Below are positions 8,965 to 14,043 of a stretch of DNA of 14,043 nucleotides, piece after piece. The notes under the pieces are model-generated. The model saw nothing but the letters and a program-made list of their open reading frames with translations, did not search any database and was not told the origin of the DNA. Each line of letters starts with the position of its first letter. Positions within the stretch are counted from its first letter, which is position 1. The position numbers and the translations under genes were made by a program. This DNA is from Comamonadaceae bacterium. GTDB taxonomy: Bacteria > Pseudomonadota > Gammaproteobacteria > Burkholderiales > Burkholderiaceae_C. The stretch is taken from the NCBI GenBank assembly GCA_947458345.1, contig CANHBU010000011.1, positions 1 to 14,043 of the forward strand. The letters are read 5' to 3'.

Positions 8965-8992
8965 AAAAAAAGCACCGCCAGGGCGGTGCTTT
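8965..8992 (-). terminator. Rho-independent terminator between rpoZ and spoT
   Basis: AAAGCACCGC (8969-8978) pairs with GCGGTGCTTT (8983-8992) around a CAGG loop. On the minus strand the hairpin is followed by a run of seven U (8971-8965), a canonical intrinsic terminator 27 bp after the rpoZ stop and about 66 bp before the spoT start. Confidence 0.85.
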
Positions 8993-9019
8993 GCTCGGTC
9001 AAAAGAGGTGAAAACCGGC

Positions 9020-9223
9020 TCAGCCGGGCACCTTCTTGAGCATCTCCAGGCCGACCTGGCCGGCCGCAATCTCGCGCAGCGCGGTCACGCCAGGCTTGTT
9101 TTTGCTCTCGATGCGCGGTGTGTGTCCCTGGCTGAGCATGCGGGCCCGGTAGGTCGCAGCAAGCACCAGCTGAAAGCGGTTAGGGATTTTTTCCAGGCAG
9201 TCTTCAACGGTGATGCGGGCCAT
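9020..9223 (-). CDS. rpoZ: RNA polymerase omega subunit RpoZ
   Basis: The small omega subunit, which helps the beta' subunit fold and forms part of one ppGpp site on RNA polymerase in proteobacteria. The 67 residues begin [20 protein letters not shown], with the conserved ATYRAR core and a tail of [15 protein letters not shown]; this is the usual length for betaproteobacteria. GGAG sits about 9 bases before the ATG. It follows gmk by 26 bp and is closed by an intrinsic terminator. Placement next to spoT couples a ppGpp target with its synthetase. Confidence 0.96.
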   Translation of the reverse strand: MARITVEDCLEKIPNRFQLVLAATYRARMLSQGHTPRIESKNKPGVTALREIAAGQVGLEMLKKVPG

Positions 9224-9249
9224 GGCACAAGCTCCAGTCGGTGGTCAAT

Positions 9250-9870
9250 TCAAGGCAGATTGAGAGCGAAAAAGGTGGCAGCTCGGCTGCGGCGCTGGGC
9301 TGCATACTTAAGCCGCTGAGCGTGCACGATGCTCTTGAGATCAAAGAGCGCCCGCTCGAAAAGCTCGTTGATTATAACGAAGTCGAAATCCCGGACCTGG
9401 GCCATCTCCTGCGCGGCATTGCGCAGCCGCAGCTCGATCACCTCGGCGCTGTCCTCGCCCCTTCTTTGCAGGCGCGCCCGCAGCTCTTCCCAGCTCGGCG
9501 GCAGGATGAAAATCAAGACCGCATTGGCGAAGATCTTCTTGATGTTGATGGCGCCCTGGTAGTCGATCTCGAGCATGACATCGGCTCCGGCCTTGATGCG
9601 CTCTTCAATGGCCTGGCGCGAGGTGCCGTAGCGGTGGCCGTGCACATGGGCCCACTCTAAAAAGCACTGGCGCTCAGCCATCCGGTCAAACTCCTCGTCT
9701 GACAGAAAAAAGTACTCACGCCCGTGCTTTTCCTGGCCGCGGGGCGGGCGCGTGGTGTGCGAGACCGAGGGCGCCACGCCGGCGTCGATCTCCATCAGCG
9801 CCTTGACCAGGCTGGACTTGCCGGCGCCACTGGGGGCGGCCACAACGAAGAGGTTTCCTGGGTAGTCCAT
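9250..9870 (-). CDS. gmk: Guanylate kinase
   Basis: Phosphorylates GMP to GDP with ATP in the cytosol, feeding GTP and so (p)ppGpp supply. The 206 residues carry the P-loop APSGAGKSS (12-20), the GMP-binding stretch [21 protein letters not shown] starting near residue 35, [14 protein letters not shown] (about 69-82), and the lid segment around [17 protein letters not shown]. The length is standard and no key residue is missing. The gene begins 12 bp after the yicC stop and its Shine-Dalgarno is poor, which suggests translational coupling to yicC. Confidence 0.97.
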   Translation of the reverse strand: MDYPGNLFVVAAPSGAGKSSLVKALMEIDAGVAPSVSHTTRPPRGQEKHGREYFFLSDEEFDRMAERQCFLEWAHVHGHRYGTSRQAIEERIKAGADVMLEIDYQGAINIKKIFANAVLIFILPPSWEELRARLQRRGEDSAEVIELRLRNAAQEMAQVRDFDFVIINELFERALFDLKSIVHAQRLKYAAQRRSRAATFFALNLP

Positions 9871-9882
9871 GGGATCTGGGGC

Positions 9883-10782
9883 TTATTCGATATTTTGGAC
9901 CTGCTCGCGCATTTGCTCGATCAGCACCTTCATGTCCACCGAGATGCGGGTGAGCTCCAGCGTGGCCGATTTGGAGCCCAGGGTATTGGCTTCGCGGTGC
10001 AGTTCCTGGATGAGAAAGTCCAGGCGCTTGCCCAACTCGCCGCCGCCGCTTAGCAGGGCTTGAACCTCCTGCAGGTGCGAGCCGAGCCGGCCGAGCTCTT
10101 CGGCCACATCGATGCGGATGGCAAAGGCAGTGGCCTCGGTCAGGGCCCTTTCCTGTGCGGCCTGCGTGCTCGCGCCGGAATTGCTTAGGGCCATGGCCTC
10201 GGCCCAGCGCTCGAGAAAGCGCTTTTTCTGCTGCTCCACCAGCAGCGGCACCAGCGGGGCGGCCTGCTGTGCCAGCGCATGCAGCCCGACGGCTCGCTCG
10301 CGCAGCAGATCGGCCAGTCGCTCGCCCTCGCGCTGGCGCGCATTGGACAGCTCCTGCAGCGCCTGTCGGGCCAGCTGCAAGACCTGAGCTTGCAGCTGTG
10401 GGGCCGGCCGCGTTGCCGGTTCGCTCATCCGCAGCACCTCCCCGACCGTCAGCGGCGCTGCGCCTGGGAGCTGGGCCTGCACGGCCAGTTGCAGCTGGCG
10501 CAGTTGCTCGAGTGTGCGGGCCGACGGCGCCGCAGGGGTCTGGTTGCCCGCGCTTTCGAGGCTGGCGCGCAACTCCACCTTGCCGCGCTTGAGCTGGCGA
10601 GCAATGAGCTCACGCAAGGCCGGCTCGGCCTGCCGCAGCTCATCGGGCAGGCGCAGGCTCAGGTCCAGAAAGCGGCTGTTGACCGAACGCAGCTCCAGGC
10701 CCAGCATGCCGCCGCCTTGGGCGTCGGCGCCTTCCAGCGGCCCCTGCACGGCGGCATAGCCTGTCATGCTGAAGACGGCCAT
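9883..10782 (-). CDS. yicC: YicC-family endoribonuclease
   Basis: YicC proteins are conserved bacterial endoribonucleases; in E. coli YicC has been linked to turnover of small RNA such as RyhB. The 299 residues start with the family signature MAVFSMTGYA, followed by LRSVNSRFLDLSLRLPDELR (31-50). The C-terminal half holds the DUF1732 region with EELGRLGSHLQE and the signature KRLDFLIQELHREANTLGSK, ending near QNIE. It is the only complete gene in the window that clearly stops with TAA. It begins 2 bp after the trxB stop, so the two are almost certainly co-transcribed and translationally coupled. Confidence 0.95.
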   Translation of the reverse strand: MAVFSMTGYAAVQGPLEGADAQGGGMLGLELRSVNSRFLDLSLRLPDELRQAEPALRELIARQLKRGKVELRASLESAGNQTPAAPSARTLEQLRQLQLAVQAQLPGAAPLTVGEVLRMSEPATRPAPQLQAQVLQLARQALQELSNARQREGERLADLLRERAVGLHALAQQAAPLVPLLVEQQKKRFLERWAEAMALSNSGASTQAAQERALTEATAFAIRIDVAEELGRLGSHLQEVQALLSGGGELGKRLDFLIQELHREANTLGSKSATLELTRISVDMKVLIEQMREQVQNIE

Positions 10783-10784
10783 CT

Positions 10785-14043
<3,259 letters not shown>

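Overview
The window is a GC-rich stretch of a bacterial chromosome. It looks like a betaproteobacterium of the order Burkholderiales, probably Comamonadaceae. Reasons: a Bug-type (tripartite tricarboxylate transporter) binding protein, a proteobacterial gmk-rpoZ-spoT block, a TerC/Alx gene behind a manganese riboswitch, and trxB divergent from an FtsK that starts MTYSL, which I recall as usual in that group. The family placement is inference from recalled gene order and protein flavour, not from a search.

Left part (1-4313): a small catabolic-looking cluster. On the minus strand, in transcription order, lie an enoyl-thioester-reductase-like dehydrogenase (MECR type), a CaiC-like acyl-CoA ligase and a Bug-type periplasmic binding protein that runs off the left edge and carries an in-frame TAA. 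Diverging from the reductase is an alpha/beta hydrolase resembling esterase 713. Together they suggest uptake, CoA activation and reduction of an unidentified carboxylic acid, possibly released from an ester.

Middle part (4314-6577, plus strand): a tRNA-Arg(ACG) with its own promoter and a strong UUCG-loop terminator, then a yybP-ykoY manganese riboswitch leading directly into a TerC/Alx-type membrane protein, a small zinc-ribbon protein and the elongation factor gene greB.

Right part (6637-11732, minus strand): a housekeeping block read trxB, yicC, gmk, rpoZ, spoT. Spacing is tight from trxB to rpoZ, but an intrinsic terminator lies between rpoZ and spoT. trxB is divergent from ftsK (12033 to the right edge) across a 300-bp region with an A-rich 12-bp repeat and a plausible trxB promoter. 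The ftsK frame carries an in-frame TAG exactly at the Walker B glutamate.

I see no CRISPR array, insertion sequence, phage gene or defence system. The most notable items are the two nonsense codons in otherwise normal genes, both explainable as G-to-T changes of glutamate codons, the riboswitch with competing pairings around the terC ribosome binding site, and the rpoZ-spoT terminator.
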